Shown here one piece after another: positions 5,256-6,582 of a DNA stretch of 6,582 bases. Positions within the stretch are counted from its first letter, which is position 1. Every line of letters begins with the position of its first letter. Where the stretch lies: NCBI GenBank assembly GCA_007695205.1, contig REEF01000761.1:1-6582 (forward strand), given 5' to 3'. A program made the translations under genes and the position numbers. The notes under the pieces were generated by a model. It was not told the origin of the DNA, did not search any database, and saw only the letters and a program-made list of their open reading frames with translations. The DNA comes from Planctomycetaceae bacterium. Its GTDB lineage: Bacteria > Planctomycetota > Planctomycetia > Pirellulales > Pirellulaceae.

Positions 5256-6539
5256 ATGAGCGAATCGTTGGACCGTCGTTCTTTCCTCGGCTCGACTGCG
5301 GCGGGGGGGTTGGCATTGGGATTTTCCACCCGTAGTTGGGCCGCCGATGATGCGCCCGGGCAGCGGCTCCGTGTGGGAGTGATGGGATTGAGCCGCGGAG
5401 CCGCATTGGCTCGCCAATTCGCTCAGCGTCCGGGAGTCGAGGTCGCCTATGTCTGCGACGTGGACCGTCAGCGCGTCGAGCGTCTGGCGGGGTCTTTGGC
5501 CGAGACCACCGGAACGGCACCGCAGATGGTGAGCGATTTCCGGCGTATTCTGGACGATGACGACGTCGACGCCTTGGTCGTCGCGTCGACGAACCATTGG
5601 CACGCGCCGGCCACGATCCTGGCCTGCGCGGCAGGCAAACACGTCTATGTGGAGAAGCCGGGCAGCCACAACCCTCGCGAGGCCGAGATGATGGTTGCCG
5701 CCGCTCGCAAATACGACCGAAAGGTACAGGTCGGCTTCCAACGCCGCAGTTGGCCCGTGCTCCACGAGGCCATGCAGCGGCTCCGCGACGGCGCCATCGG
5801 CGAGATCCGGTTGGTCCGTGGCTGGTACAACAGCCTTCGCGGTCCGCTGGCCCCCAGCCAGCCGGCCGATGTGCCCGAGGGGCTGGACTGGGATCTCTGG
5901 CAAGGCCCGGCTCCCCGTATTCCCTATCGCACCGGGCTGGTCCCATACAACTGGCACTGGTTCTGGAACTGGGGCAACGGTGAATTGGGCAACAACGGCT
6001 CGCACGGGCTGGACCTTTGTCTGTGGGGATTGGCGATGACGCGCCATCCTCAGCAAGTCAGCTCCGGCGGCGGTATCTACTTCTTGGAAGACACCCAGGA
6101 GACGCCTGACAGCCAGACCGTCACTTATGACTATGGCGATCTGATGGTCACCTGGGAGGGTCGCAGCGCCCATCTTCGCGGTTTCGAGGGCTCCCGCTTC
6201 GGCGCCGCCTTTTTCGGCACCAAAGGCACGCTCACGCTCCCCGGCAACGGCTATGCTATCTACGAAATGCGTGACAAGTTGATCGAAGAGAGGGACGGGT
6301 CTGGCGGCGATACGCCGCATGTCGACAACTTCCTGGCAGCGATCCGCGATGACGCTCCGTTGAACGGCGAGGTCGAGACGTGCCAGCGAAGCACGATGCT
6401 GTGCCACTTGGGTTCCATCGCCCATCGCGTAGGCCGCACGCTCCACTGCGATCCCCAAACCGGCCGGATCCAAGACGATCCTGAAGCCATGAAGCTGTGG
6501 GCGCGCGATTACGAACCCGGCTGGGAGCCTCAGGTGTAA
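5256..6539 (+). CDS. Gfo/Idh/MocA family oxidoreductase with Tat signal (second)
   Basis: This 427-residue protein is a second exported, probably NAD(P)-dependent sugar oxidoreductase. The twin-arginine motif is DRRSFLG (R7-R8), followed by a hydrophobic Gly/Ala stretch and a likely cleavage after SWA (about residue 29). The Rossmann part starts at RLRVGVMGLSRG (37-48). This glycine loop differs from the usual GxGxxG because MGLSRG replaces it, so cofactor binding may be modified. The signature EKP is at 133-135 in YVEKPGSHN. The catalytic-type segment is NNGSHGLDL at 246-254, with H250 and D253. GTKGTLTLPGNGYAIYE (321-337) belongs to the C-terminal domain. The protein is clearly distinct from the oxidoreductase at 1141-2400, so the two are not a recent tandem duplication. 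The start is set by GGGAGG at 5243-5248, 7 nt before the ATG; an in-frame ATG at 5241 overlaps this ribosome binding site and is rejected. It stands alone after the transposase unit. The substrate is unknown. Confidence 0.9.
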   Translation: MSESLDRRSFLGSTAAGGLALGFSTRSWAADDAPGQRLRVGVMGLSRGAALARQFAQRPGVEVAYVCDVDRQRVERLAGSLAETTGTAPQMVSDFRRILDDDDVDALVVASTNHWHAPATILACAAGKHVYVEKPGSHNPREAEMMVAAARKYDRKVQVGFQRRSWPVLHEAMQRLRDGAIGEIRLVRGWYNSLRGPLAPSQPADVPEGLDWDLWQGPAPRIPYRTGLVPYNWHWFWNWGNGELGNNGSHGLDLCLWGLAMTRHPQQVSSGGGIYFLEDTQETPDSQTVTYDYGDLMVTWEGRSAHLRGFEGSRFGAAFFGTKGTLTLPGNGYAIYEMRDKLIEERDGSGGDTPHVDNFLAAIRDDAPLNGEVETCQRSTMLCHLGSIAHRVGRTLHCDPQTGRIQDDPEAMKLWARDYEPGWEPQV

Positions 6540-6582
6540 GCTCGATAGATGGTCTCGTCATCCAAAAAGTGACACCCGGGAA

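Noticed and set aside
4989..6473. Long minus-strand open frame of 494 codons opposite the second oxidoreductase
   Set aside because: It mirrors a well-supported gene codon by codon, has no ribosome binding site evidence and contains no recognisable domain.

Overview
The window looks like a piece of a planctomycete chromosome, most like the Pirellulaceae. The sequence is GC-rich. It carries two Tat-exported Gfo/Idh/MocA oxidoreductases, a sugar isomerase-like TIM-barrel protein and a leucine-rich-repeat lipoprotein with the ITDAGL-type repeats common in that phylum. The lineage is inferred from gene content and style; no marker gene is present.

Layout, all genes on the + strand. Positions 1-55 hold a REP-like structure: two GGCACAC-TCC-GTGTGCC hairpins facing each other as a perfect 20-bp inverted repeat, with CTAC next to the right one. 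A possible promoter (TATACT, 174-179) and a good ribosome binding site lead into a sugar phosphate isomerase/epimerase-like gene (225-1052). An 88-nt gap follows, then a Tat-signal Gfo/Idh/MocA oxidoreductase (1141-2400). Twelve nt later comes an LRR lipoprotein (2413-3858). These three genes could form one transcription unit, and no terminator is visible between them.

A RAYT-type (REP-associated tyrosine transposase, Y1/HUH) unit then interrupts the metabolic genes. Its gene (3958-4992) lies between short repeats with the core AAAAGGACAGGCATTTTT: two tandem direct copies upstream (3834-3888) and one inverted copy downstream (5127-5147). The first upstream copy supplies the last codons and the stop codon of the LRR gene, so the LRR protein ends abruptly in KRTGIF in the middle of a repeat. 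A well-formed promoter (TTGCCA, 17 nt, TATCAT) starts 3 nt after the second copy. Past the element a second Tat-signal Gfo/Idh/MocA oxidoreductase (5256-6539) has its own -10-like motif and ribosome binding site.

Functional reading. The isomerase and the first oxidoreductase fit a sugar or glycoside oxidation/isomerisation pathway, in which an exported Gfo/Idh/MocA enzyme oxidises a sugar and a xylose isomerase-like TIM-barrel enzyme acts on the product. The substrate cannot be read from the sequence. I see no phage, CRISPR, tRNA or rRNA feature. The most unusual part is the RAYT unit with its repeats, and the way one repeat has become coding sequence of the neighbouring gene.
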